A program made the translations under genes and the position numbers. Positions 52,870 to 62,859 of a stretch of DNA of 64,000 nt are shown here, in pieces. Within the stretch, counting starts at the first letter, position 1. Each line of letters starts with the position of its first letter. The notes beneath the pieces were generated by a model, which saw nothing but the letters and a program-made list of their open reading frames with translations, did not search any database and had not been told where the DNA came from. Source of the stretch: Gemella morbillorum (GTDB taxonomy: Bacteria > Bacillota > Bacilli > Staphylococcales > Gemellaceae); the NCBI RefSeq assembly GCF_900476045.1, contig NZ_LS483440.1, positions 496,001 through 560,000 on the forward strand, written 5' to 3'.

Positions 52870-55800
52870 GCTTGAACTTAGAGAGTTTGGACCGTATAAG
52901 CACGAGGTCATACAATGGAATGAAATAGTAAACGAGCCTATGTTTTTAATAACAGGTAAGACAGGCTCTGGTAAATCTACTTTATTTGATGCTTTTGTCT
53001 ATGCATTATATAATAAAACAACTAGTGGTAAAGATATAGCATCTCTTAGAACCAAAACAGCAGATGATAAAGACAGAACAATTGTGATTTTTGATTTTGA
53101 ATTACAAGGAAAACATTATCGAATAGAAAGAACGTTAGCATATTTAAAGACAGGAAACAAAAATATTACATCAGGAAAAGTATCTTTAATGGAAATAAAT
53201 GCGGGTGTAGAGACTATTCTTGCAACAAAGGAAAATGATGTAAAAGAAAAAGTAGAGCAAATTATTGGATTAGATGATAAACAATTTTGTCAAATTATAA
53301 TTTTGCCACAAGGTAAGTTTAAAGAGTTTTTATTATCAAATTCTAACGAAAAAAAAGAAGTTTTACGTTCGTTATTTAATACACATTTTTATCAAAAATT
53401 TGTGGATAAGTTGCAAAATTATGCTAAAACTTTAGATAGCAACTATAAGTTAAAAGAACGTGAGTTAGTTACAAAATTTGAGCAGTTTAATTTTGAAAAA
53501 GATTTTCCAAAAATCGAATTTTTAAAAGAAAGTGATTTTGAGGAAGTAGAAAAACAGCTAGTTTTTCAAAAGAATGAAGTTAATGAATTAGAAAAACATC
53601 AAAAATATTTAGAAGATGAGCTAACAAAATTGAAAATTGAATATAGTGAGTTAGATAAGTTAAATGATAAGTTTAGTAATTTAGAAGAAAATAACGATTC
53701 ACATAAAAAATTATTAGAAGATGCACAAAGGATAACTCATTTAAAAAATATTGTTAAAAAGTTAGAGGAACTGGGAAAAAATAAAGATAAATTACTAGAC
53801 TATGATAACTACTTAGATAAGAAAGAGCAATTGATTAAAAATAAAGAAACCTTATCTAAAGAACAAAATATATTAGGTGAAAAAATTCAAGAAAATAAAA
53901 AATTAGGCGAAGAAATATTAACTCAAAATTATAGTATCAACGATATTCGAGAAGAGATAGCTCGTTACAACTATTTTTATGAAAATATAGAATTTTTCTA
54001 TCAAGCAGAAAAAGATATCGCATTGTATAGTGAAAAGTTAAAGAATATAGAAGATACAAAAGGCGCAATAGAACAATTAGAAAAAGAAGTAACTGACTAT
54101 AATGTAAATTTAGAAGAATATAAAGAAGAGCTTAATATTTTAGAAAATAGCATAGGCAAATTAAAACTTGATATTTTGAAAAAAGAGACAGAAGTAGAAA
54201 AATTAGAAGATTTTCGAAATTTAGAGAATACTATAAAAAGTAAAGCTGCAGATTTGAAAGAAAAGCAAACTGAACTAAGTCTAGCCAATAGTAGACAAAA
54301 AGAACTAGAACAAAAAATTCTAGAATTAGAAAAAAATAAACAGCAAGAAATATTAAATACTTTTTTAGTTCATCTACATGAAGGTGATTGTTGTCCGCTT
54401 TGTCAACAAAAGATTAAAAAACTTCCAGATGTAAAACAAGTAATAAAAACAGAAAATGAAGATGCTAAAAATGAATTAGATGATATTATTAAAAACATAA
54501 TTCGTTTAGAAACACTTGTCGTAAAAGAAAAAGAAGATTTAAGTATCCTACAAGAGGAGTTAGCAAGTAAAAAAATAGAAATTAATTTTTCCGCAAAAGA
54601 GGAACTTGAACAATTTGTAGTGGAGAAAAAGAATGAAGATAATGAGAGAAAAATTACTTTTGAAAAAATAGAAAAGGTCTCAAATTGCAGAAATGAACTT
54701 GCTGAAAAGTTAGAAAAATTGAACTCGCTAATATCATTTGAATCAGAGTATAAAGAAAAACTTGGGATAGCTCAAGCTAAAAAACAACAATATATGGCAA
54801 ATATTGATATTTCTTTAGACGAGTTTGAACAATATTATGAGAAACAAAAACAAATAGTATTAAGTTATGATGAAAAGCAAGAACTTTATCAAAAGGTAAA
54901 AACTAACTTGATGTTAAAAGAAAAAGAATTGGCAATAGAGTTAAAAAATAATAATAAAAATATATTAGAAGTTGAAAAAACTATAGAAAATATAATAGAA
55001 AAATTCAAAGACTCTAAATTAAAATTATACTATAATAGTTTGAAAATAGCTAAAGATGATTTGGAAAAATTAGATGATATTGAGAGCTATAAAAATGAAA
55101 TTCAAGTTTATGAAGATAGACTAAAAATAATTTTAGATAATATTCAGCGTTTAGAAGAAGAATTACATAATAAAGAACGACCAAATTTAGAAGATTATGC
55201 ACAAGAATTATCGACAAAAGAACAAAAAATGATGGATTGTGCTGAAAAAGTTGCTATTTTAAAGACTAAGTTTAAAACTAATACTAATCTTTTAGAAAAA
55301 CTATCAAAAGAATTCACAATTTTAGAAAAAAACATAAGTACAGCACGTGAAGTTTTCGCCTTAAGTAATGTAATTAGTGGGAAAACAGAAAGTAAAAAGT
55401 CGCTGGAAACATATGTTCAAGGTTATTACTTAGATCTTATATTAGAAGCAGGAACTAAGAGATTATTACAGATGACAGATGAACGATATAGATTTGAAAG
55501 AAAGATAGAAAGAGCTAAAGGTGGCGGACTTCAGGGCTTAGACATAGAAATCTATGATGTTTATTTAAATAGTTCACGTATGGTAAGCTCACTTTCGGGT
55601 GGTGAAATATTCCTTGCATCACTATCATTAGCACTAGGATTAGCAGAAGTTATTCAAAATGAAAGTGGTGGGATTTCTCTTGAAACCATATTTATTGATG
55701 AAGGATTTGGTTCTCTTGACGCAGAAACCTTAGATACTGCGATAACAACATTGATAGAGTTACAATCTTATGGTAGAAATATAGGTATAATTTCACATGT

Positions 55801-55885
55801 TAGTGAATTAAAAGAAAGAATAAGACCGAAATTAGAAGTCTACTCAAAAAATAACTATGCTAAAGTAAAGATTTCTGGAGTATAG
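52856..55885 (+). CDS. sbcC: Exonuclease subunit SbcC
   Basis: The SMC-like ATPase subunit (bacterial Rad50) of SbcCD. The 1,009 residues show Walker A GKTGSGKST near the N-terminus and two long coiled-coil arms rich in Lys/Glu/Leu. A zinc hook CPLC lies at residues 513-516, at the midpoint where two molecules join. The C-terminal signature VSSLSGGEIFLASLSLALG and Walker B TIFIDEGFGSLD complete the ATPase. It overlaps sbcD by 14 bases and precedes rexB by 56 bases. Confidence 0.95.
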   Translation: MKPIRLELREFGPYKHEVIQWNEIVNEPMFLITGKTGSGKSTLFDAFVYALYNKTTSGKDIASLRTKTADDKDRTIVIFDFELQGKHYRIERTLAYLKTGNKNITSGKVSLMEINAGVETILATKENDVKEKVEQIIGLDDKQFCQIIILPQGKFKEFLLSNSNEKKEVLRSLFNTHFYQKFVDKLQNYAKTLDSNYKLKERELVTKFEQFNFEKDFPKIEFLKESDFEEVEKQLVFQKNEVNELEKHQKYLEDELTKLKIEYSELDKLNDKFSNLEENNDSHKKLLEDAQRITHLKNIVKKLEELGKNKDKLLDYDNYLDKKEQLIKNKETLSKEQNILGEKIQENKKLGEEILTQNYSINDIREEIARYNYFYENIEFFYQAEKDIALYSEKLKNIEDTKGAIEQLEKEVTDYNVNLEEYKEELNILENSIGKLKLDILKKETEVEKLEDFRNLENTIKSKAADLKEKQTELSLANSRQKELEQKILELEKNKQQEILNTFLVHLHEGDCCPLCQQKIKKLPDVKQVIKTENEDAKNELDDIIKNIIRLETLVVKEKEDLSILQEELASKKIEINFSAKEELEQFVVEKKNEDNERKITFEKIEKVSNCRNELAEKLEKLNSLISFESEYKEKLGIAQAKKQQYMANIDISLDEFEQYYEKQKQIVLSYDEKQELYQKVKTNLMLKEKELAIELKNNNKNILEVEKTIENIIEKFKDSKLKLYYNSLKIAKDDLEKLDDIESYKNEIQVYEDRLKIILDNIQRLEEELHNKERPNLEDYAQELSTKEQKMMDCAEKVAILKTKFKTNTNLLEKLSKEFTILEKNISTAREVFALSNVISGKTESKKSLETYVQGYYLDLILEAGTKRLLQMTDERYRFERKIERAKGGGLQGLDIEIYDVYLNSSRMVSSLSGGEIFLASLSLALGLAEVIQNESGGISLETIFIDEGFGSLDAETLDTAITTLIELQSYGRNIGIISHVSELKERIRPKLEVYSKNNYAKVKISGV

Positions 55886-55941
55886 AATGTATAGTAGCTT
55901 GAGTCAGGCTAACATAAAGATAATTTTTGAAGGAGGTAGTT

Positions 55942-58900
55942 ATGAGTTTAGAATTATTAATAGCTCCAAGTGGTTTTGGGAAAACGCACTTTATGCTAGA
56001 AGATATTGAAAAAAATAGACATGAAAATAAGATAATAATTCTTACCCCGGAACAAAACAGTTTTAACTTTGAAACAATACTTTGTGAAAAGTTTAGAGGA
56101 ACCTTCAATATAGATGTCATGAATTTTTCAAGTTTGACGAAAAAGCTAGGTCAACTTTTAGGTTTAGATGACTTGAAAAAGTTGGGGGAAGATATAAAAC
56201 CATTTTACTTTTACAAAGCAGCACAAAATTTGAAAAATAGTGATAATTTTCTAGTAAAACGTATTTTAAATGACAGTAATTTTATAGAAGTAGTTGAGGA
56301 GATTATTACAGAATTAAAGGATTATCAGATCAGTGTTAATAGTCTAGAAGAGTATTTAGAAAAAAATTCTAACTTAGAACAAGTGCGTCGTGAAAAATTA
56401 GAGGCAATATTAGAGTTTTATGTAGAGTATACAAAATTATTAAAAGCTACTTCAACATATGATAAGCAAGATTATATTAATGAACTTTTACTTTATTCGC
56501 AATATGTAGACCTTAGTGATTATATATTTTATATAGATGCATATTATAATTTTACAGCTCAAGAATATAATTACATAGAAAAATTGATTTTAAAATCCCA
56601 AAAAGTAGTTCTTAGTGTTATTGCTGATGCTAATAGGTATTTCAATGTAGATTTAGCTCAGTTAGTTGCTGGTTACGAATTAGATAAAATAAAATATAAA
56701 CCATTTTATTTAGTTGATGTCTATAAAGATGATAAGTATAAACTTGATATTTTCAGAAAATCTCATGAAATGATGGCCAGTATAAATGAAATATTACGCC
56801 GTAATAAAGATGTGGAATTAGATATTATAGCATTTACTGAAAATAAAGAGCAAGTAGTTCCAATAAAAATGCAAGTACAAGAAGCATTAGTAACAACATA
56901 TGAACTATACCAAAAGCATAAAACTCGTTTTGAAGGTAAAGCTAATAGAGTATTAGCAACTAAATACTATAAGAATTTTAAAGACAAGTTTGAGCTAGAT
57001 GATAGTATTAAGCTTATTTGTGCAAAAAACAAAGAGTTAGAAGTAAAAGAAGTTGCACGTCAAATTTTGAAACTGAGATTAGAAAAAGGCATAGAAAATA
57101 CAGATATAGCAATTCTCTATCGAGATAATACATATGAAAATTACATGACTATTTTTAGAGATTATAATTTAGATGTGTACCTTGATAAAAACTTAAATGT
57201 AAGTAATCATAGATTAATAAAATTTTTAGATTTAGTATTGAATTTTGAAAACTTAGACTTTAAAGCGGGACTTTTAAATATTTTAAAAACTAGATTGACA
57301 GATTTTGAAAATATTTATCGTAGAAAAGTGGTAAGTTATCTTCTAACAGGAAATAATGTAAATCTAACAACTAAAGAAATTAAGGAAACTTTTTCTCAAA
57401 CATCTAATGGGCAATTAGAAGAAGTAATATCACTATCACCCAAATTAGTAAATATTGGAAATAACAAAATTACTTTAAAAGCATTGTTTGCTGGAGTTAA
57501 GGTGGTTTCTATTGATAAACTAGAAAATATATTAAATACAAATTTAATATATAGCAAAAAAAGTTTGGAAAAGGCAGAGCTTATTTCCAAGAGTGCTGAT
57601 ATTGATAGTTTTATTTTTGAACTTTGCAGAGGTATTTTATTGGAATTACTAGAAAAAATAGAAACGGTCTCTAAGTTCAAAAATACTCAAACTAAGCGTT
57701 ATATTAAAAAAATAGAAGAATTATTTAATTATTGTAATATTCAAATGTATTTAGATAAAGAAGATGGTGAATATGAGAGTATAGAGGAATTGAAGATAGA
57801 CAGTATTGACCGTCAAGTCTATAAAAAAACTTTAGAATTGCTAAATGATATCATGGACAAATTTGGTGATGAAAAAATTGAGTATGAAAAATTTGTAGAA
57901 TTGGCAATTATGGGACTAAAAACTATAAACTACAGATCAATTCCAGAAATTAACGAAGCAATAATAATGTCATCTATGGATTTGGCAAAAGTTGAGAATA
58001 AAAAGGTAGTGTTTGTTATAGGATTTAACAAAGATGTACTACCAGTATCAAAAAAACATGGACTATTAGATGATAAAGATAAAGAAGATTTCTTTGAGAA
58101 GAACTTATTCATATCACCTACAACTGAAGCGGCTCTTATAGACGAAGAGTTTGTTGCTTACACAGCTTTAACTAGGGCAAGAGAAAAAACATATATTAGT
58201 TATAGTTTATTAGATAAAAGTTTTAAAGAAAACTTTTCCTCTCCATATTTAAGTGTAGTAAAAAATTTGTTTCCAAATTTAGAAGAAATAGGTGTTTCAA
58301 AAATGTTGGAGTTCAATTTATCTTTCTACGATTATTACAAGGAAAATATAGATAAATTACTAACACAAAAAGAATATAATTATATATTTTCAAAAGCTTA
58401 TCGTCGTTTTATGGAAGTAAAAGATAATGCTACAAAAGAAACAGAAAAATTGGCAGAGTTGCTGATGGTATTTTTAGAAGGATATAAGTTTGATAACGAA
58501 AAAAATGATAATCAAATGTATGAAGTTCGTGGTGAATTAAGCGATAGAGTATATTTTGATAAAAATACTCTGGTGAAAAACTATTTGGATAAAATTATAC
58601 GCGATTATAGATTTGAATTATCAAATAAAAGTATTAAAAAATTTCTTCAAGAAAGAGAAAGTTACTTTTCTAAATTTAGTATTTCAAAAATAGCAGATTA
58701 TGAAAAAAATCCATATTTATTCTTTATAAAAAGGGTACTAGATATAAAAGAAGAACAAACTATTGATATTGATAACCTTGTTATAGGAAGATTTTTCCAT
58801 GCTGTTATGGCAGACGAGCGTACAATTAGATTTATCAAAGCTAGCGGAGAAAAATTATTGGTTTCTGAGGAATATGATAATGACATTGTTAATAAGTTTG

Positions 58901-59793
58901 AAGTAAGAAAGTTAATCCACAAAGTTGTTTTTGATAATAGCAACAAAGATATAGTTGAAACATTGAGGTTAATAGAATTATTAAGTACGCACAACTACAT
59001 ACTTCAAACGATGTTACGCCGAATAGAATTAGCAATTGCTGTGGAAATAAAGTATTGCTCATTAACAAAATATAGTCCAACGTTTTTAGAAAAACCATTT
59101 GAACTTACAATAAATAAGGAGAAAATCACTTGTAAAGAATTAGAAAGTGGTAAGGTAATAGAAAAACAATTAGGTTCCACTTACAACATACCTAATATTA
59201 AATTTGTAGGGTTTATTGATAGAGTAGATACACTTGGGAAAAATATAGTTGTAATAGATTATAAGAGTAGCCAAACTGATTTTTCATTAGAATCTCTTGA
59301 ATTAGGGTTTATATCACAAATACTAACTTACTCTTTAGCTTGCGAACTGCTCTTTAATAAAAAAACAGAAGATATCCTTGGTATTTTTTATAGAGAGATA
59401 GCGCGTATTGGAAAAGATATTAATGCGTATCGTTTACGTGGTTTGGGGAATAAAGATTTAATACTTGGAAGTGACTTTGTAGATAACAATGCCGATGTTA
59501 TGTATATACGAACAACTAAAAAAGGTGGAATTCATGGAGCGGATGATTACAAAGCATATACGAGTAAGGAATTAGATATATTGGTAGAAAAAAATCTTCA
59601 TAATATCTTAAAACTATTAGAAGAAATATATTCTTTTAATTATTCTTTAACAAACTACGAAGTAAATGGACAATATGAGGCTGAAAAAGATACATTATTT
59701 AATTATTCTGCTAATATTGACACAAGGTTAGAATATAAGAAAAAAATAACCTTAAAAGGAAAAGATTTAAAGGCTAAGATATTGAGTGAATAG
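55942..59793 (+). CDS. rexB: ATP-dependent nuclease subunit B (AddB/RexB type)
   Basis: The B subunit of the AddAB/RexAB helicase-nuclease, which processes double-strand breaks for recombination. At 1,283 residues it has an N-terminal P-loop-like segment APSGFGKT (the first Gly of a standard Walker A is Ala), helicase-like domains with LTPEQ and AYTALTRAREKTYI, and a C-terminal nuclease domain. That domain shows FVGFIDRVDTLG, VVIDYKSS (Asp and Lys of the active site) and a Q-x-x-x-Y motif (QILTY). The iron-sulfur cysteines of Bacillus AddB appear to be missing, as in RexB-like forms. The start at ATG 55942, with AAGGAGG before it, is preferred to ATG 55927. No A subunit gene follows; a terminator and the dlt operon do. 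Confidence 0.85.
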   Translation: MSLELLIAPSGFGKTHFMLEDIEKNRHENKIIILTPEQNSFNFETILCEKFRGTFNIDVMNFSSLTKKLGQLLGLDDLKKLGEDIKPFYFYKAAQNLKNSDNFLVKRILNDSNFIEVVEEIITELKDYQISVNSLEEYLEKNSNLEQVRREKLEAILEFYVEYTKLLKATSTYDKQDYINELLLYSQYVDLSDYIFYIDAYYNFTAQEYNYIEKLILKSQKVVLSVIADANRYFNVDLAQLVAGYELDKIKYKPFYLVDVYKDDKYKLDIFRKSHEMMASINEILRRNKDVELDIIAFTENKEQVVPIKMQVQEALVTTYELYQKHKTRFEGKANRVLATKYYKNFKDKFELDDSIKLICAKNKELEVKEVARQILKLRLEKGIENTDIAILYRDNTYENYMTIFRDYNLDVYLDKNLNVSNHRLIKFLDLVLNFENLDFKAGLLNILKTRLTDFENIYRRKVVSYLLTGNNVNLTTKEIKETFSQTSNGQLEEVISLSPKLVNIGNNKITLKALFAGVKVVSIDKLENILNTNLIYSKKSLEKAELISKSADIDSFIFELCRGILLELLEKIETVSKFKNTQTKRYIKKIEELFNYCNIQMYLDKEDGEYESIEELKIDSIDRQVYKKTLELLNDIMDKFGDEKIEYEKFVELAIMGLKTINYRSIPEINEAIIMSSMDLAKVENKKVVFVIGFNKDVLPVSKKHGLLDDKDKEDFFEKNLFISPTTEAALIDEEFVAYTALTRAREKTYISYSLLDKSFKENFSSPYLSVVKNLFPNLEEIGVSKMLEFNLSFYDYYKENIDKLLTQKEYNYIFSKAYRRFMEVKDNATKETEKLAELLMVFLEGYKFDNEKNDNQMYEVRGELSDRVYFDKNTLVKNYLDKIIRDYRFELSNKSIKKFLQERESYFSKFSISKIADYEKNPYLFFIKRVLDIKEEQTIDIDNLVIGRFFHAVMADERTIRFIKASGEKLLVSEEYDNDIVNKFEVRKLIHKVVFDNSNKDIVETLRLIELLSTHNYILQTMLRRIELAIAVEIKYCSLTKYSPTFLEKPFELTINKEKITCKELESGKVIEKQLGSTYNIPNIKFVGFIDRVDTLGKNIVVIDYKSSQTDFSLESLELGFISQILTYSLACELLFNKKTEDILGIFYREIARIGKDINAYRLRGLGNKDLILGSDFVDNNADVMYIRTTKKGGIHGADDYKAYTSKELDILVEKNLHNILKLLEEIYSFNYSLTNYEVNGQYEAEKDTLFNYSANIDTRLEYKKKITLKGKDLKAKILSE

Positions 59794-59801
59794 TCGGAAA
59801 G

Positions 59802-59848
59802 AATCGCTTATGTGTAATTATAAAAATACACATAGGTGATTTTTTTAT
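59802..59848 (+). terminator. Terminator after rexB
   Basis: AATCGCTTATGTGTA (59802-59816) pairs with TACACATAGGTGATT (59827-59841), with wobbles, across a 10-base loop, followed by a T-run. Confidence 0.88.
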
Positions 59849-59940
59849 AATTTTATTTTTTTAATTATGTTTTAATCACTTTTGCTAAAATTTGTATTAT
59901 AATAGTAATATGAAAATAAAAATAGAGTGGAAGTGGTAAA

Positions 59941-61443
59941 GTGAGAGAAACTTTTTTTGAAAAAATAAACAAATATAAAAAAAGTACCAAGATAGCTTAT
60001 ATAAACAACAAATATCCAGATGGGAAACTAACATATAAAAATCTAATAGAATATGCAGAAAAGCTTGCATATCATTTAGAAGAAAAACTAAAAGAAGACA
60101 AGAGTCCTATCGTTGTTTATGGGCATAAACATCCGCTAATGCCAATCTACTTTTTAGCGTGTGTAAAAAGCGGCCGAGCATTTTGTCCAGTAGATATAAA
60201 CACACCAAAAGAAAGAGTAGAAGAAATAATTGAAACAACAAAATCAAAAGTCGTACTAATCACAGAAGAGATAGAACTAGGTTGTGAAACAATAGATGTA
60301 AAAACAGCCTATGATATAATCCAAACAACAGATAAGCAAATAGATAAGGAATGCCAAGTTCAAGGAGAAGATACATTTTATATAATATTTACTTCAGGGA
60401 GTACAGGTAAGCCAAAAGGGGTATGTATTACCTACAATAATATAAATAATTTCCTGCATTGGTATACAGAATATTACACAAACAAAGAAGATCAAGTATT
60501 TTTAGGACATCCGCCATTCTCTTTTGACCTATCAGTAATGTCATTATGGCCAAGTATATATATGGGAGCTACATTAGTTCAAATAGATAAACAACACCAA
60601 GAAAACTTCGCACTAATGTTTGAAGAACTACAAAGATCAGAAGCCACTATATGGATATCGACACCATCATTTATAGAGATGTGCTTTATAGATAAAAATT
60701 TTAACAAAAATTTACTACCACATGTAAAACAATTTGTTTTTTGCGGAGAAAAACTGTTCTCAAGCACAGTAGAAAAAATCCATAAAAACTTCCCAAACAC
60801 ACAAGTGATAAATACTTATGGACCAACAGAATCAACAGTAATGGTCACATGGGTAGAAATTACAGAAGAAGTAAATAAAAAATATGCCAATAACCTACCA
60901 GTAGGAAAAGTAAAATGGGGAAGTAAAGTTGATCTAGTAGATAAAGATGAAACAGGCCGTGGGGAAATAATAATAATCGGAAATACAGTAGCCAAAGGTT
61001 ACTACAAAAATGAAGAAATAACACAAGAAAAATTTGGGTTGGGAAAAGTAGAAGAAAAAGAAGAGCGAAGTTATCTAACAGGGGACCTAGGATATATCGA
61101 AGATGATATGCTATTTTGCGAAGGACGTATAGACTTTCAGGTAAAACTTCACGGGCATAGAATAGAACTAGAAGACATAGACAATAACCTATTAAAAAAC
61201 AAAAATATCCGGGTAGCAGCGACCGTACCAAGCTATGAGAATGGGAAAATAAAATCACTGGTAACCTTTGTAGTCTATAATAAAGAAGTAGAACAACGCT
61301 TTGCAGAAGTAAAAGATATAAAAAACAAACTAAAACAACTAGTCCCAGAATACATGATACCGAAAAAAATAATCTTCTTAGAAGAAATGCCGCTAAACAA
61401 CAACGGAAAAATAGACAAGAAAAAACTAAAGGAGCAAGTTTAA
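59941..61443 (+). CDS. dltA: D-alanine--poly(phosphoribitol) ligase subunit 1 (DltA)
   Basis: Activates D-alanine with ATP and loads it on the carrier DltC, the first step of D-alanylation of teichoic acids. This 500-residue adenylation enzyme has TSGSTGKPKG at residues 151-160, NTYGPTESTVM, YLTGDLGY and the C-terminal catalytic lysine (Lys490 in NNNGKID). The start is GTG 59941, preceded by GTGGAAGTGG. dltB begins 1 base after its stop. Leucine is written CTA far more often here than in the upstream rexB. The usual small dltX gene is not found in front. Confidence 0.96.
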   Translation: MRETFFEKINKYKKSTKIAYINNKYPDGKLTYKNLIEYAEKLAYHLEEKLKEDKSPIVVYGHKHPLMPIYFLACVKSGRAFCPVDINTPKERVEEIIETTKSKVVLITEEIELGCETIDVKTAYDIIQTTDKQIDKECQVQGEDTFYIIFTSGSTGKPKGVCITYNNINNFLHWYTEYYTNKEDQVFLGHPPFSFDLSVMSLWPSIYMGATLVQIDKQHQENFALMFEELQRSEATIWISTPSFIEMCFIDKNFNKNLLPHVKQFVFCGEKLFSSTVEKIHKNFPNTQVINTYGPTESTVMVTWVEITEEVNKKYANNLPVGKVKWGSKVDLVDKDETGRGEIIIIGNTVAKGYYKNEEITQEKFGLGKVEEKEERSYLTGDLGYIEDDMLFCEGRIDFQVKLHGHRIELEDIDNNLLKNKNIRVAATVPSYENGKIKSLVTFVVYNKEVEQRFAEVKDIKNKLKQLVPEYMIPKKIIFLEEMPLNNNGKIDKKKLKEQV

Positions 61444-61444
61444 C

Positions 61445-62599
61445 ATGAACTACTATGAAGGAAATCAATTCTTCTTTTTCCTATTTCTTGCTTTACTTAT
61501 AGGCTTTATTTTAAAATATCTTGGAAAAAACATAGAATACTATATATTAGGACTATCACTAGCATTTACAGCAGTAATATACGGGAAAAATATAAAAATG
61601 CTAAGCTATCTTATAGGCTTTATAATATTTCAATATCTATTAGTCCTAATAGCCCAGAGGAGTACTAATAAAAAAACAAAACTACTAGTAATCCTATCGA
61701 TTGTACCACTAATTATAAATAAAATATTCGCCATAACTCATTGGCACCTACTGGCGTTTATAGGAATATCATATATGTCTTTCAAAACAATCCAAATAAT
61801 GCTAGAAATATCAGACGGACTAATAAAAGAAAAAATAAGTCTAAAAGACTATCTACAATTTCTACTATTCTTCCCTACGGTTAGCTCAGGACCAATAGAT
61901 AGAAGTAGACGCTTTATCGCTGATATAAGGGAACAGCAAACTAAGGCACAATATCTAGAGTTAGCAGGAGTAGGTGTCTATCGATTAGTATTAGGATTGC
62001 TATATAAACTAGTACTATCAACCTATATATATCACCACCTAAGCTTATTGACAAATACCGGAACAATAACATACTCACTAAAATACATGTACTTATACAC
62101 ATTTTATCTATTCTTTGACTTTGCGGGATACAGTTTAATGGCGGTAGGGAGTAGTAATATATTAGGAATAAGTACCCCGATGAACTTCAACAAGCCATTT
62201 TTAAGTATAGACATAAAAGACTTTTGGAACAGATGGCACATAAGCTTATCAACATGGTTAAGAGACTTTGTCTTTTCGAGAGTTTTCATGGAAGCAACAA
62301 AGAAAAAAAGGTTTAAAAAGCGATTAACAACCGCGATGTATGCTTATATGTTAAATATGTTGCTTATGGGATTCTGGCATGGATTAACGATAAGCTATAT
62401 AATATATGGATTCTATCATGGTGTATTAATGGCAGGATTTGAATACTATCAAAAAAAGAGCAAGTTTTATAAAACTAATAAAAATAAAACATGGTATAAA
62501 ATAGTAAGCTGGTTTATTACAATAAACTTAATAATGATAGGATTATATATTTTTTCAGGGGAACCATATAAGATAATAACAACAATATTAAAAAGATAA
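61445..62599 (+). CDS. dltB: D-alanyl transfer protein DltB (MBOAT family)
   Basis: The membrane O-acyltransferase that moves D-alanine from DltC across the membrane. The 384 residues have about 11 helices, the MBOAT segment FWNRWHISLSTWLRDFVF, and the catalytic histidine (His312) in MGFWHGLTISYIIYG. AAGGAG lies 6 bases before the ATG at 61445. It is the second gene of the dlt operon. Codon use resembles dltA. Confidence 0.95.
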   Translation: MNYYEGNQFFFFLFLALLIGFILKYLGKNIEYYILGLSLAFTAVIYGKNIKMLSYLIGFIIFQYLLVLIAQRSTNKKTKLLVILSIVPLIINKIFAITHWHLLAFIGISYMSFKTIQIMLEISDGLIKEKISLKDYLQFLLFFPTVSSGPIDRSRRFIADIREQQTKAQYLELAGVGVYRLVLGLLYKLVLSTYIYHHLSLLTNTGTITYSLKYMYLYTFYLFFDFAGYSLMAVGSSNILGISTPMNFNKPFLSIDIKDFWNRWHISLSTWLRDFVFSRVFMEATKKKRFKKRLTTAMYAYMLNMLLMGFWHGLTISYIIYGFYHGVLMAGFEYYQKKSKFYKTNKNKTWYKIVSWFITINLIMIGLYIFSGEPYKIITTILKR

Positions 62600-62621
62600 T
62601 AAAAACTAAGGAGAACGAACG

Positions 62622-62858
62622 ATGATAAAAGAACAAATACTAGAAATGTTAGAAGAAATTTGTGAAGATGAAGTAGTAAGAGAAGATTTAGATATAAACT
62701 TAAAAGAAGAAGGATTAATGGACTCATTAGCCTTTGTAGAAATGTTAGTTAGAATAGAGGAAAACTTTGGACTAAGTATTGCACCAACTGAAGTAACATA
62801 CGAAGAAATAGATACACCAAACAAAGTTATTTCATATATAGAAAATAGGTTAGGGTAA
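62622..62858 (+). CDS. dltC: D-alanyl carrier protein DltC
   Basis: A 78-residue acyl-carrier-like protein that carries D-alanine on a phosphopantetheine arm. The attachment serine is Ser35 in LMDSLAFVEML. The acidic composition and length are normal for DltC. AAGGAG precedes the ATG at 62622, and dltD starts 1 base after its stop. Confidence 0.95.
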   Translation: MIKEQILEMLEEICEDEVVREDLDINLKEEGLMDSLAFVEMLVRIEENFGLSIAPTEVTYEEIDTPNKVISYIENRLG

Positions 62859-62859
62859 T

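Noticed and set aside
60860-61468. 202-codon open frame on the minus strand
   Set aside because: It is opposite dltA, leucine-rich by reversal of dltA codons, and has no ribosome site.
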